Source: Costus lasius
Lineage: Eukaryota > Streptophyta > Magnoliopsida > Zingiberales > Costaceae
Assembly (NCBI GenBank): GCA_027563935.2
Contig: JANVAS020000222.1
Coordinates: 3,472,001 to 3,536,000 of the forward strand
DNA: 64,000 nucleotides
Direction of reading: 5' to 3'
The position numbers and the translations under genes were made by a program. Below are positions 33,629-45,045 of this stretch, piece by piece. The notes under the pieces were generated by a model that searched no databases, was not told the origin of the DNA, and saw only the letters and a list, made by a program, of their open reading frames with translations. The first letter of the stretch is position 1, and every line of letters starts with the position of its first letter.

Positions 33629-34229
33629 CTTAAAAACCAACATCACATGCGCGACTCACTATAGATCTAAAGCCTTGCATTAAACCCTTAGACGGGTTAT
33701 TAGGGTTGAAGTCACCCCCTAGGTTAGATCCAAAAGTCTGATCAGACCATCTGACAGCCTTGATGGGTTGACCAGGTAGCACCTGTGCACAAGCACGTGG
33801 TGGCTACAGGTCGACTGCAGACAGGCGTGTAGCGATGTCTGATTGAGACAACTAGTGAACACACATGAGTTAGGCCCGGGGTCACACCCGCTTGCCAGAC
33901 CTCATTGTGGTTGTTCAGCCCTGGCGTATGCATGGTTGACCTTATGGTCGACTCAAGTCAGTTAGGACTTGGTGCATGCAAGGGCAGTGGATCTGACTAG
34001 GATGGATGAGTGGATCCCTAGTAATGGACCGTTGTAAGGTTGTAGGGCAAATAAGGAAATTAAAATTGATGCCCATGGGTTTTCGAAATTTAAATTTTCT
34101 TGAGTGGATCACATGTTGATTGATGCCATGTGTTTGTCTATTTATTCTTATGTGGGCTGCCCGTTTTTAATGTGTGCTGTGCTGGGGCCTGCGTGCCTGG
34201 GAATAAATTGTAAATTAATTTTTATTTTT

Positions 34230-34404
34230 GTGATCTGCGAATCACAGTTTAATTAATTTATAATGTGTAATTGACCTGCGAGTCAATCTTGTCTAGATAG
34301 TTAAATTTGTAATTTAATTAGACAAGAGCACAGAGCACACTTGGCAGAGGCGCATGCAGCAGTGGCTTGACCAGGTGGGAGGTCCAGGGTTCGACTCTGG
34401 GACC
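34230..34404 (+). promoter_or_regulatory. Copy D leader hairpin cluster
   Basis: HP1 34230-34245, HP2 34271-34286, HP3 34288-34326, HP4 34381-34404. Confidence 0.6.
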
Positions 34405-35281
34405 AGGCGCATTTTCCCTGGTAGGCGCACCTGAGCTGCAGATGGCGCTTGGGCCCTGGCTTGGGCCAGATGAGCAGCAAAAGACCCATGAAGAAAAGCA
34501 AGTCAAGACTTAAGTTAAATTAAGGTCTTACTAGGGCTATGGGCTTTTACCACATAAGATTCATGCTTTCTTTTATTTATTGTTTAAATATTAGAATTGC
34601 ATGATTAGTTTATCTTCTGCTATCACCATAGGAATTGCATGATAGTGAAGAAGATAAAAAGACCGTTAAAATCCAACGCTAAAATATCAAGCTCGTAAGC
34701 CTTCTGACGCGAAACCTCACTGTTCTGATTATCATTGGAGCCGTGTTGTACCCACTCAGTGGGCACGTCCATCTATCTTCAGACGGTGTGCGATTACACC
34801 TGTGTGTTACAGAGTAGGGATTTATCCCTTCTCGTTGCTCAGCATAGCACATGGTGGTCCAGGGAGTAGGTCGGGTCAGCTTGACCATGTAGGCTACATA
34901 TGTGGCGCATATGGTAGCACATGGAGGCAGCCATCTGTGGGATCAGAGACTGTGTTGTACCAACTCAGTTGGCACAGTCTGCTGGATTGCCCAGATGAAG
35001 GGAAATCGCACGGGTTGGCGATCGGCAGGGACTGCCTACCGGAGATTAGTGCTTGTACTCTCTATGCATCTTATCTCGCCTGAGCGGGACGCGGAGACCA
35101 AGTATGAAATCCGGATCCCATCTCACTAAAAGAGTGTCTACTCTTTCGGACTGTTTAATGGATTTTTCAGTCAGATAAAATAGTGGGAAAAAGAATCTTT
35201 CTTAAGTCCTGATTGATTCTTAACATTGATACTGACCTTGCTGTTCTTGCATTGTTGTAGATACCTGCAGCAACGAACACC

Positions 35282-37596
35282 ATGAACTTCAATGTGCGAT
35301 CCCTACTGGAAAGGGAGAAGTTTGCTGGGCCGAACTTCTCTGACTGGTTCGGACACCTTAAGATCGTTCTTAAGGCAGAGAGGAAACTGTATGTCCTCGA
35401 GACGGCGATACCGCCTCAGCCCGCTCCGAACGCCGCAAGGGCGGTTCGGGAAGCCTATGAAAAGCACGTCAATGATAGCATTGATGTCGCTTGCCTGATG
35501 TTAGCGTCTATGACGCCACCGCTGCAGCGTCAGCATGAGGATATGTCTGCCATAGACATGATAGCAAACCTCAAGATGCTGTATGCTGCACAGGCAAGGA
35601 CTGAGCGCTACAATCTGACAAAGCTTTTCTTTCAGAGCAAACTGGCTGAAGGGAGCCCAGTAGGAGCTCACGTGCTCAAGATGATTGGGCACAAGGAGGC
35701 TCTAGAGAAACTGGGGCATACCATCAACCAGGAGCTTGCTGTGGATATTATTCTGCAGTCTCTCCCGCCTTCATTCGACGCGTTCATTATTAACTTTAAT
35801 ATGAACAAAATCGATTGTACTCCGGCAGAGCTGCTGAATATGCTCTTGACTACTGAGGAGACTCTGAAGGGAAAGCCTTCGACCTCTGTCTTAATGGTTC
35901 CTTCAAGGAACAAGAAGAAGGGGAAGAAGGGCAAGACCCCTGTCAAGAGTTACAGCAAGGCTCTGAAGTAGAAGGTAAAGCGGTCCAAGGAATACAGGTG
36001 TTTCCACTGTGGCCAGCTGGGTCACTGGAAAAAGGACTGTAAAGCGCTCCAAGGAGATAAGAGGGGAAGCATCGCTTCTGGATCAGGTATATTCGTGATT
36101 GAGGTCATGTTTTCTTCTTCTATATCATGGGTGTTGGACACTGCATGTGGAGTTCACATTTGTTCAAATGTACAGGAACTCAAGAGAAGAAGGCAGGTGG
36201 GACAGCATGAGGTGGACCTACGAGTTGGAAACGGGGCACGGGTTGCTGCTGTTGCTGTAGGAGACTATTTCATTTCTTTACCATTTGGACTTGTATTGGA
36301 ACTAAACAGTTGTTATTTTGTTCCCAGTATTACTAAAAATATTATCTCCATTCCTGCTCTTGTCAGGAAGGGTTTTTCCTTTGAATGCAATATTTCAAAG
36401 TGTGTTTTATCTTATGATAATATTGTTTATGCAACTGGTTCAATTAGCAATGGATTATTCATGTTGGACATGGAGTGTTCTATACAAAATGTTGATATTA
36501 AGAAAGCCAAGTATGCTGATGACAGCACCTTGCTATGGCATAGTCGTTTAGGCCATATTAACGAGAAACGCATTAAGCGGTTGCATGATCATGGACTGCT
36601 GGGATCATTCTCTTACAAGGAGATTGATACATGCAAAGCTTGTTTGATGGGTAAAATGACGAAGTCACCTTTTCTTAACAAAGGTCAAAGGGCTTCAGGT
36701 TTACTTGACCTTATACACAGTGATGTGTGTGGGCCATTTAGTAAGCATGCCAGAGGTGGCTATCAGTACTTCATTACCTTTACTGATGATTTCAGTAGGT
36801 ATGGGTATGTCTATCTGATGAGACATAAAAGTGAATCTTTTGACAAGTTCAAAGAGTTCAAGAATGAAGTACAGAATCAGCTAGGCTGAAATATCAAGGC
36901 ACTTCGCTCAGATCGAGGTGGAGAATACTTGAGTCATACGTTTACTGACTATCTGAAGGAGTGTGGGATTATCTCACAGCTCACTCCGCCAGGAACACCG
37001 CAATGGAATGGTGTGTCCGAAAGGAGAAATAGAACGTTACTTGATATAGTTCGTTCTATGATGAGTCAGGCTACTCTTCCTTACTCCTTTTGGGGATTTG
37101 CACTGGAGACAGCTGCAAAGGTACTAAACCGAGTGCCATCCAAGGCCGTTTCAAAAACTCCATATGAGTTATGGTATGGGAAACAGCCGAGCTTGACATT
37201 TATCAGGATCTGGGGCTGCGAGGCTTATGTCAAAAAGCTCGCCTCTGGGAAACTAGAGAGCAGATCTGACAAATGTATCTTTGTCGGTTACCCTAAGGAA
37301 ACTAAGGGTTATTATTTCTACGATCCCAAAGAGAACAAGGTATTTGTTGCTCGGACAGCCATTTTTCTTGAGAAGGAGTTTCTTCTGCAAGAGGCCAGTG
37401 GGAGAGAAATAAATCTGGATGATAATCCAGAGGAAGGACAAAGTGCTCAAGCACAGTTGGATGAGCCTGAGCCAGTAGATCAGGTTATTGAACAACCTGA
37501 GGCTCAGATATCACGGGAACCGCGAAGATCGGGAAGGATTCATCGACAGCCTGAGCGCTATGACGGAGTCTACATCATTGATAATGATGAACCCCT
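35282..37596 (+). pseudogene. gag-pol: Copy D gag to integrase, two nonsense codons, cut by copy I
   Basis: One frame from the ATG at 35282. TAG at 35969 replaces a Gln codon near the end of the lysine-rich region, and TGA at 36887 replaces an Arg codon in integrase, just before the second catalytic Asp. Both are C-to-T changes, in CHG and CG contexts. Otherwise the frame is unshifted: gag, zinc knuckle, protease, integrase with HHCC and Asp-Asp-Glu region. At 37596 it is interrupted by copy I in the linker after integrase; it rejoins in frame at 46745. The product would end after gag, so the copy cannot make its own enzymes. Confidence 0.94.
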
Positions 37597-39290
37597 TGTT
37601 GGGGTATGCCCTTAAGGCTAATGTTTGAGGCCTTTGGGATTGTAAAAGTATCATGTAATAAACTCTTATGTTTATAAAAGGCATGGTTATTATTCAGGTT
37701 GTTACCTTGTCTGCTGTAATAAGTGTACTTCTGAATAATGTCTCAAAGCTGTTCAGCTAGGCTGACAGGCTATAAGTCCTTAGTCGAGATATCTTGGTGA
37801 ACATGAGACAGCCTTGATATGATTGAGACTGATATGAGTGCTAATCTTATAGGATGCTTCGAGCATGGAATAAGATGTAGACTCATGGGTACATTGGATG
37901 TACTGGACAGACCCTACTGGGATATTCCATTGCTTGTCACAATGTGAATGATCCTTGTATGCAGCAAGTGGCACATGTCCTCTGACTTGAGATCACTTGT
38001 GTTTCTGAATGATGATTGTCATTGTCTTGAGGTAGTTCAATATCATTTGAAACATAATGATTATAGACTATCTTGGATGGTGAGCTTGAATCAGGTTAGG
38101 GCACTAGTGATAGATAAAGGATTGCCGTCTCCTTGTTCAAGGAGTGTGATGTTCTAAAGGGCCCCCCTTATATGAGATGATTGAGGAAGTGTATGGCCAT
38201 ACCCAGATGACTATGTGCATCTGATCTAATCATGCTCATCGTATTGGAGTTACAAGCTTGACCCGCTTGTCCAATAAGAACATCCAGTGGCAAAGGACAC
38301 ATGTATGCCTTGTGAATTGAGTCACACTTGTGCCATGGTTTGGGTGTAGTCTTGGAAGACTTTTTCCTTTATATCGGGAGACAGTGATGTGTTGCTAGAT
38401 ACCCCTCACTGGTCGTGATAACGAAAGTTATCGTTACCGACATTTAAAGGAAACCCTTAGGGTCGCACAATTTGGTGATATGGCTTGCTTAAGTCAGATC
38501 GTGTGGACTGAATTGTTTCGGTTCAGTTTAAAGGGATTTAATCTCTGATTGTAAGTGAGATCTGGTCTGATCATGTTTGATTGATTAGGGCTTGAGATCG
38601 GTAAGCTTCGATCGAGAGAGATGATGCTAGATCGGTGAGATCAAGAGCATCATGAGATGAACGGTTAGATTGGAAACCTTAGGGTTTGATTGATCTAGAC
38701 CGATTTGGCTTGGGCCGGTTTGGTTTGGCTTTTGGTCCAAACACATTTGCTTTGAACCGGTTCAAGGGCTTGAACGCATGGTTCATTGTTTAAGGCGTTT
38801 TGTGGAGTTTAAGATCGGTTTAGAGATCTTGAACGCATGGCTTAATGTTTTTCCTAATTTGGAAAGTCATAAGCGCATGTCTCCTTGAACGCAAATGACA
38901 AGTGAACGCTCCATTCACTCTCGGCCTTCGCTTGCTCTCGTGACGAGACATTGGTGAAGGAGACGACATCTTGGAGAAAGGATCGGCCAAGCAAAGAAGT
39001 CTTCATCTCTTTCCTATACTCGATCAAAGACATCTTGGCATTCTTGCTAGCACAAGAGGTGCGCAAGTGAGGAGTCTTCATCACCTTTGTGTGTGAACTT
39101 TCGGAGGAGATCAAGTTTGCTCTCTTCTTCCAAGCCGACCTCCAACCTTATGGCTATGGTATAGATCTCAACTCATAGCTTCATGTTGATTATATAGTTC
39201 ATATGCGATCTACTTGAAGCCCTTTTTCCGCTATGCATGCTAGATGCGCATGTTTAGGGTTTCAACCCCTAATGTTTAGGGTTTCCTTCA
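37597..39290 (+). repeat. Copy I 5' LTR (1694 bp)
   Basis: TGTTGGGG to CCTTCA. Hairpin GATAAC-GAAA-GTTATC at 38417-38432. The CTATTTTTAG core seen in most other copies is not obvious. U5 motif ATG-GCT-ATG at 39150-39158 with GTATAG donor. Confidence 0.96.
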
Positions 39291-39292
39291 AT

Positions 39293-39304
39293 TGGTATCA
39301 GAGC
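39293..39304 (+). other. Copy I primer-binding site
   Basis: TGGTATCAGAGC, two bases after the LTR. Confidence 0.92.
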
Positions 39305-39466
39305 AAGGCTCTCCATATGATCTATATGATTGCTAGAAGTGTTATGTGATCCATGCTTGTTGCGCTTACTTGATGCTTTGCTTTCATGATGCATGGTTAC
39401 ATGTATTTGTAGATTGCGCTTGTATCATGCTAACATGCAGCTTGCGCTTGTATCATGGGCTATGTA

Positions 39467-39527
39467 TGCGCTCCCCCTTGAAGGGGACCCCCTCAAGTTT
39501 GCGCTCCCCCTAGAAGGGGACCCCCTT
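39467..39527 (+). repeat. Two U5-like repeats in copy I leader
   Basis: Two near-identical units, each with a CCCC...GGGG inverted repeat. The second shares about 23 bases with the U5 end of copy E (54303-54325, opposite strand). Confidence 0.75.
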
Positions 39528-40166
39528 AGATCTAAGGGTTATCAACTTTGTTTGATGTTAGCGCATGTTCTAAGGTTTTTCTAAAACTTACATCTTGTGC
39601 GCTTGATTAGATCTAAGGTGCCACTACATTAAACCCTTAGATGGGTTGATGGGGTTGAAGTCACCACTAGGTTAGATCCAAGTCTGATCAGACCATCTGA
39701 CAGCTCAGATGGGTTAACCTGATAGCACCTATGCGCAAGCACAAGGTGGCTATAGGTTGACTGCATCTAGGGCGTGTAGCGAGGTCTGGTTGAGACACTA
39801 CTGAACACACTTGAGTTAGGCCCGGGGTCACACCCGCTTGCCAAAACTCATGGGGGTAGTTCAGCCCTTGGCGCATGCATGGTTGACCATTAGGTCAACT
39901 CGGGTCAGTTAGGACTCGGTGCATGCAAGGGCAAAGGATCTAACTAGATGGATGAGTGGATCCCCATCAATGGACCATTGTAAGGTTGTAGGGCTCATAA
40001 GGAAATTAAAATTGATGCCATGGGGTTTTCAAAACTTTTAATTTCAAGATGATTGGATCACATGTTGATTGAACCATATGCTTGTTTATTTAGTCTTGTG
40101 TGGGTTGCCCAATTGTGTGCTGTGCTGGGGCCTGCGTGCCTGGACTTAAAAATTGTAAATTAATTT

Positions 40167-40262
40167 GTGATCTGCGAATCACATTGTACTTAATTTATAA
40201 TATGTTGTTGACCTGCGAGTCAACCTTGTCTAGATAGATCAAATGTACTTTGATTAGACAAG
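40167..40262 (+). promoter_or_regulatory. Copy I leader hairpins HP1-HP3
   Basis: HP1 40167-40182, HP2 40208-40223, HP3 40225-40262. The inner HP3 stem is ATCAAA/TTTGAT, replacing TTAAATT/AATTTAA of other copies. Confidence 0.6.
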
Positions 40263-41140
40263 AACAAAGGCACACATCCAAGAGGGGCATTCACCTGGTG
40301 GTGCACCTGAGGTGCTCTTGGCGCTAGGGCACTGGGTTGGACCAGATGAGATGCAATGAAGCTCAAGTGAAGACTTAAGTAATCTTAAGGTCTTACTAGG
40401 GTTCATGGGCTTTTACCACATAAGATCATGCTTTCTACTTATTGCTAATATTTAGAATTGCATATTTATGTTTATCTTCTGCTATAGCCATAGGACATGC
40501 CTGATAGTAAGAAGATAAAAGACCGTTAAAATCCAACGCTGAAATATCAAGCTCGTAAGCCTTCTGACGCGAAACCTCACCTTTCTGACTATCGTTGGAG
40601 CCGTGTTGAACCCACTCAGTGGGCACGTCCATCTATCTTCAGACGGTGCTGGATTTCACCTGCGTGTTACAGAGTTGGGATTTATCCCCTCTCGTTGCTC
40701 AGCATAGCACGTGGTGGTCCAGGGAGTAGGTCGGGTAAGCTTGACCATGTAGGCTACATATGTGGCGCATATGGTAGCACATGGAGGCAGCCATCTCTGG
40801 GATCAGAGACTGTGTTGTACCAACTCAGTTGGCACAGTCTGCTGGATTGCCAAGATGAAGGGGAATCGCACGGGTGGGCGATTGGCTGGGACAGCCTACC
40901 AGAAACTAGTGCTTGTCATCTCTGTGCATCTTATCTCGCCTGAGCGGGACGCGGAGACCAAGTATGAAATCTGGATCCCATCTCACTAAAAGAGTGTTAC
41001 TCTTTCGGACTGTTTACTGGATTTTTCAGTCAGACAAAATAGTGAGAAAAGAATCTTTCTTAAGTCCTGGATTGATTCTGAAACATTGATACTGACCTTG
41101 CTGTTCTTGCTTGTTGTAGATTCCTGCAGCAACGAACACC

Positions 41141-44100
41141 ATGAGCTTCAATGTGCGATCCCTACTGGAAAGGGAGAAGTTTGCTGGGCCGAACTTCTCT
41201 GACTGGTTCGGACACCTTAAGATTGTTCTTAAGGCAGAGAGGAAACTGTATGTCCTCGAGACGGCGATACCGCCGCAGCCCGCTCCGAACGCCGCAAGGG
41301 CGGTTCGGGATGCCTACGAAAAGCACGTCAATGATAGCATTGATGTCGCTTGCCTGATGCTAGCGTCTATGACGCCACCGCTGCAGCGTCAGCATGAGGA
41401 TATGTCGGCTATAGAAATTATAGCGAACCTCAAGATGCTGTATGCTGCACAGGCGAGGACAGAATGCTATAATCTGACAAAGCTCTTCTTTCAGAGCAAA
41501 CTGGCTGAGGGGAGCCCAGTGGGAGCTCACGTGCTCAAGATGATTGGGCACAAGGAGGCTCTGGAGAAACTGGGGCATACCATCAACCAGGAGCTTGCTG
41601 TAGATATTATTCTGCAGTCTCTTCCGCCTTCTTTCGATGCGTTCATCATTAACTTTAATATGAACAAAATCGATTGTACGCCGGCAGAGTTGCTGAATAT
41701 GCTCTTGACAACTGAGGAAACTCTGAAGGGTAAGCCTTCAACCTCTGTCTTAATGGTTCCTTTTAGGAACAAGAAGAAGGGGAAGAAGGGCAAGGCCCCT
41801 GTCAAGAATTACAGCAAGGCCCTGAAACAGAAGGTCAAGCGGTCGAAGGATAACAGGTGTTTCCACTGTGGCCAGCTGGGTCACTGGAAAAAGGACTGTA
41901 AAGCGCTCCAAGGAGATAAGAGGGGAAGCATCGCTTCTGGCTCAGGTATATATGTGACTGAGGTCATGTTATCTTCTTCTACTATTTCATGGGTGTTGGA
42001 CACTGCATGTGGAGTTCACATTTGTTCAAATGTACAGGAACTCAAGAGAAGAAGGCAGGTGGGACAGCATGAGGTAGACCTACGAGTTGGAAACGGGGCA
42101 CGGGTTGCTGCTGTTGCTGTAGGAGACTATTTCATTTCTTTACCATCTGGCATTGTATTAGAATTGAACAATTGTTATTTTGTACCGAGTATCACAAAGA
42201 ATATTGTCTCTATTCCTGCTCTTGTCAGGAAAGGATTTGCCTTTGAATGCAAGACTTCAAAGTGTGTTTTATCTCATGATAATATTGTGTATGCAACTGG
42301 TTCAATTAACAATGGGTTATACATGTTGGACATGGAAAATTCTATACAAAACATTGATAATAAGAAAGCCAAGTATGCTGATGACAGCACCTTGCTATGG
42401 CATAGTCGTTTAGGCCATATAAACGAGAAGCGCATTAAGCGGTTGCATGAACATGGACTGCTGGGATCATTCTCCTGTGAGGAGATTGATACATGCAAAG
42501 CTTGTTTGATGGGTAAAATGACGAAGTCTCCTTTTCTTCACAAAGGTCAGAGGACTTCAGGTTTACTTGACCTTATACACAGTGATGTGTGTGGGCCTTT
42601 TAGTAAACATGCCAGAGGTGGCTATCAGTACTTCATTACCTTTACTGATGATTTCAGTAGGTATGGATATGTCTATTTAATAAGACATAAAAGTGAATCT
42701 TTTGACAAGTTCAAAGAGTTCAAAAATGAAGTACAGAATCAGCTAGGCCGAAATATCAAAGCACTTCATTCTGATCGAGGTGGTGAATACCTGAGTCATG
42801 CGTTTACTGACTATCTGAAGGAGTGTGGGATTATCTCACAGCTCACTCCGCCAGGAACACCGCAGTGGAATGGTGTGTCCGAGAGGAGAAATAGAACGTT
42901 ACTTGATATGGTTCGTTCTATGATGAGTCAGGCTACTCTTCCATACTCCTTTTGGGGTTTTGCACTGGAAACAGCCGCAAAGGTACTAAACCGAGTGCCA
43001 TCCAAGGCAGTTTTAAAGACGCCATATGAGTTATGGTATGGGAAACAGCCTAGCTTGACATTTATCAGGATCTGGGGTTGCGAGGCTTATGTCAAAAAGC
43101 TCGCCTCTGGGAAACTAGAGAGCAGATCTGAGAAATGTATCTTTGTCGGTTACCCTAAGGAAACTAAGGGTTATTATTTCTACGATCCCAAAGAGAACAA
43201 GGTTTTTGTTGCTCGGACGGCCATATTTCTTGAGAAGGAGTTTCTTCTGCAAGAGGCCAGTGGGAGAGAAATAAAGCTGGATGAGAATCCAGAGGAAGGA
43301 CAAAGTAGTCAAGCACAGTTGGATGAGCCTGAGCCGGTAGATCAGGTTATTGAGCAACCTGAGGCTCAAATATCACGGGAACCGCGAAGATCGGGTAGGA
43401 TCCGTCGTCAGCCTGAGCGCTATGACGGAGTCTACATCATTGATAATGATGAACCCCTCACTTATGCGGATGCGGTCAGTGGACCGGAATCAGCTAGATG
43501 GCTTGAAGCTATGCGAGCCGAAATGGACTCCATGTCAGATAACCAGGTCTGGGATTTGGTTGATCCGCCTCCGGGAGTAATCCCTATAGGCTGTAAATGG
43601 ATCTTCAAGAAGAAGATTGACATGGATGGTAACGTAGTTACCTATAAAGGCAGGCTAGTAGCGAAAGGTTTCAAACAAATCTACGGGATAGATTATGATG
43701 AAACTTTCTCTCCTGTAGCCATGTTTAAGTCTATTCGGATTCTTTTCGCGATAGCAGCATATTACGATTATGAGATCTGGCAGATGGATGTGAAAACAGC
43801 TTTCCTTAATGGAAATCTGGATGAGGATGTGTATATGACACAACCGGAAGGTTTCACTAATCCAGCAGATCGTCATAAAATATGCAAGTTAAAGAAGTCC
43901 ATTTATGGACTTAAACAAGCATCAAGAAGCTGGAACATTCGTTTTGATGAATCAATCTCTGAGTTTGGTTTCATCAAGAACGAGGATGACCCGTGTGTAT
44001 ATAAGAGGTTTAGTGGGAGCGTGATTACATTCCTAATCCTCTACGTCGATGATATCTTAATCATTGGAAATGATATTCCTGAACTGCATGCTGTTAAGGC

Positions 44101-45025
44101 ATGGTTAGGAAAATGTTTCCAGATGAAAGATTTAGGAGAAGCAGCCTATGTACTAGGTGTGAAGATCTACCGGGATAGATCTAAGAGGCTTCTCGGGCTG
44201 TGCCAGAGTACTTACATCGATAAAGTCCTGGAGAGATTCCATTTAGAGAATTCTAAACGTGGATATCTTCCAGTCAGACATGGTCTGAATCTTTCAAAGA
44301 GTCAGTGTCCACAAACACAGACTGAGAAAGATGAAATGGACAATACGCCTTATGCTTCGGCTATTGGGTCCATTATGTATGCGATGTTATGTACTCGCCC
44401 AGACGTCGCTTACGGGTTAAGCGTAACCAGTCGATTCCAAAGTAATCCAGGTTTGGCGCACTGGATTGCGGTCAAGAACATTTTAAAATATCTGCGGAGG
44501 ACCAAAGATATGTTCTTGATATATGGTGGTCAGGAAGAACTCAGTATAGAGGGATATACTGACGCTTCGTTCCAGTCGGACCAGGATGATTTCCGATCGC
44601 AGTCAGGCTATATTTTTAGCTTGAATGGTGGAGCAGTGGTGTGGAAGAGTTTCAAACAGTCAACTGTTGCTGATTCCACAACAGAAGCCGAGTATGTTGC
44701 AGCCTCGGAAGCATCTAAGGAGGCAGTGTGGATTCGTAAGTTCGTGAGAGAACTTGGTGTCGTTCCTTCGAGTGCAGATCCTTTGGTTATCTTCTGTGAT
44801 AACACTGGAGCCATCGCACAAGCAAAGGAACCGCGGTCGCACCAGAAGTCCAAGCACATACAGAGACGGTTTCACTTGATCCGGGAGATCATTGATCGTG
44901 GCGAGATCAAAATATGCAAGGTTCATACAGATGACAATCTGGCAGACCCACTTACCAAGCCTCTGGCGCAGCAGAAGCATGAGAAGCACTGTAATAATAT
45001 GGGTTTGAGATTTCTCAACCATTAG
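41141..45025 (+). CDS. gag-pol: Copy I gag-pol polyprotein, intact (1294 aa)
   Basis: Full-length frame colinear with copy A and one residue longer, the extra residue falling just before the protease motif. It retains the zinc knuckle, the protease Asp-Thr-Ala, integrase HHCC and Asp-Asp-35-Glu, RT with YVDD, and RNase H with its acidic residues. It differs from A by scattered substitutions, including an Arg-to-Cys near residue 108 and Gly for Arg in the RT region. With matching LTRs, PBS and PPT, this copy has everything an autonomous element of the family needs. Splicing from the U5 ATG at 39150 would add ten residues. Confidence 0.97.
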   Translation: MSFNVRSLLEREKFAGPNFSDWFGHLKIVLKAERKLYVLETAIPPQPAPNAARAVRDAYEKHVNDSIDVACLMLASMTPPLQRQHEDMSAIEIIANLKMLYAAQARTECYNLTKLFFQSKLAEGSPVGAHVLKMIGHKEALEKLGHTINQELAVDIILQSLPPSFDAFIINFNMNKIDCTPAELLNMLLTTEETLKGKPSTSVLMVPFRNKKKGKKGKAPVKNYSKALKQKVKRSKDNRCFHCGQLGHWKKDCKALQGDKRGSIASGSGIYVTEVMLSSSTISWVLDTACGVHICSNVQELKRRRQVGQHEVDLRVGNGARVAAVAVGDYFISLPSGIVLELNNCYFVPSITKNIVSIPALVRKGFAFECKTSKCVLSHDNIVYATGSINNGLYMLDMENSIQNIDNKKAKYADDSTLLWHSRLGHINEKRIKRLHEHGLLGSFSCEEIDTCKACLMGKMTKSPFLHKGQRTSGLLDLIHSDVCGPFSKHARGGYQYFITFTDDFSRYGYVYLIRHKSESFDKFKEFKNEVQNQLGRNIKALHSDRGGEYLSHAFTDYLKECGIISQLTPPGTPQWNGVSERRNRTLLDMVRSMMSQATLPYSFWGFALETAAKVLNRVPSKAVLKTPYELWYGKQPSLTFIRIWGCEAYVKKLASGKLESRSEKCIFVGYPKETKGYYFYDPKENKVFVARTAIFLEKEFLLQEASGREIKLDENPEEGQSSQAQLDEPEPVDQVIEQPEAQISREPRRSGRIRRQPERYDGVYIIDNDEPLTYADAVSGPESARWLEAMRAEMDSMSDNQVWDLVDPPPGVIPIGCKWIFKKKIDMDGNVVTYKGRLVAKGFKQIYGIDYDETFSPVAMFKSIRILFAIAAYYDYEIWQMDVKTAFLNGNLDEDVYMTQPEGFTNPADRHKICKLKKSIYGLKQASRSWNIRFDESISEFGFIKNEDDPCVYKRFSGSVITFLILYVDDILIIGNDIPELHAVKAWLGKCFQMKDLGEAAYVLGVKIYRDRSKRLLGLCQSTYIDKVLERFHLENSKRGYLPVRHGLNLSKSQCPQTQTEKDEMDNTPYASAIGSIMYAMLCTRPDVAYGLSVTSRFQSNPGLAHWIAVKNILKYLRRTKDMFLIYGGQEELSIEGYTDASFQSDQDDFRSQSGYIFSLNGGAVVWKSFKQSTVADSTTEAEYVAASEASKEAVWIRKFVRELGVVPSSADPLVIFCDNTGAIAQAKEPRSHQKSKHIQRRFHLIREIIDRGEIKICKVHTDDNLADPLTKPLAQQKHEKHCNNMGLRFLNH

Positions 45026-45029
45026 ATTA

Positions 45030-45045
45030 AGTGCAAGTGGGAGAT
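45030..45045 (+). other. Copy I polypurine tract
   Basis: AGTGCAAGTGGGAGAT adjoining the 3' LTR. Confidence 0.85.

Larger units (their letters stand above)
33282..35260 (+). other. Copy D predicted leader intron (1979 nt)
   Basis: Donor GTGAGT at 33282, acceptor TGTAG ending at 35260. The third codon of the U5 exon is TTG here rather than ATG, but the first ATG and the frame are kept. Confidence 0.58.
33415..35281 (+). other. Copy D untranslated leader
   Basis: Contains the PBS, tandem repeat (33547-33628), hairpin cluster (34230-34404), twin ACTCAGT hairpins (34748-34766, 34947-34980) and acceptor. No conserved protein. Confidence 0.87.
39159..41119 (+). other. Copy I predicted leader intron (1961 nt)
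   Basis: Donor GTATAG at 39159, acceptor TGTAG ending at 41119. The 21-nt second exon 41120-41140 is in frame with the gag ATG. Confidence 0.58.
39291..41140 (+). other. Copy I untranslated leader
   Basis: Contains the PBS, two U5-like repeats (39467-39494, 39500-39527), HP1-HP3 (40167-40262) and ACTCAGT hairpins (40611-40623, 40807-40840). The stretch holding HP4 in other copies is deleted. No conserved protein. Confidence 0.87.
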
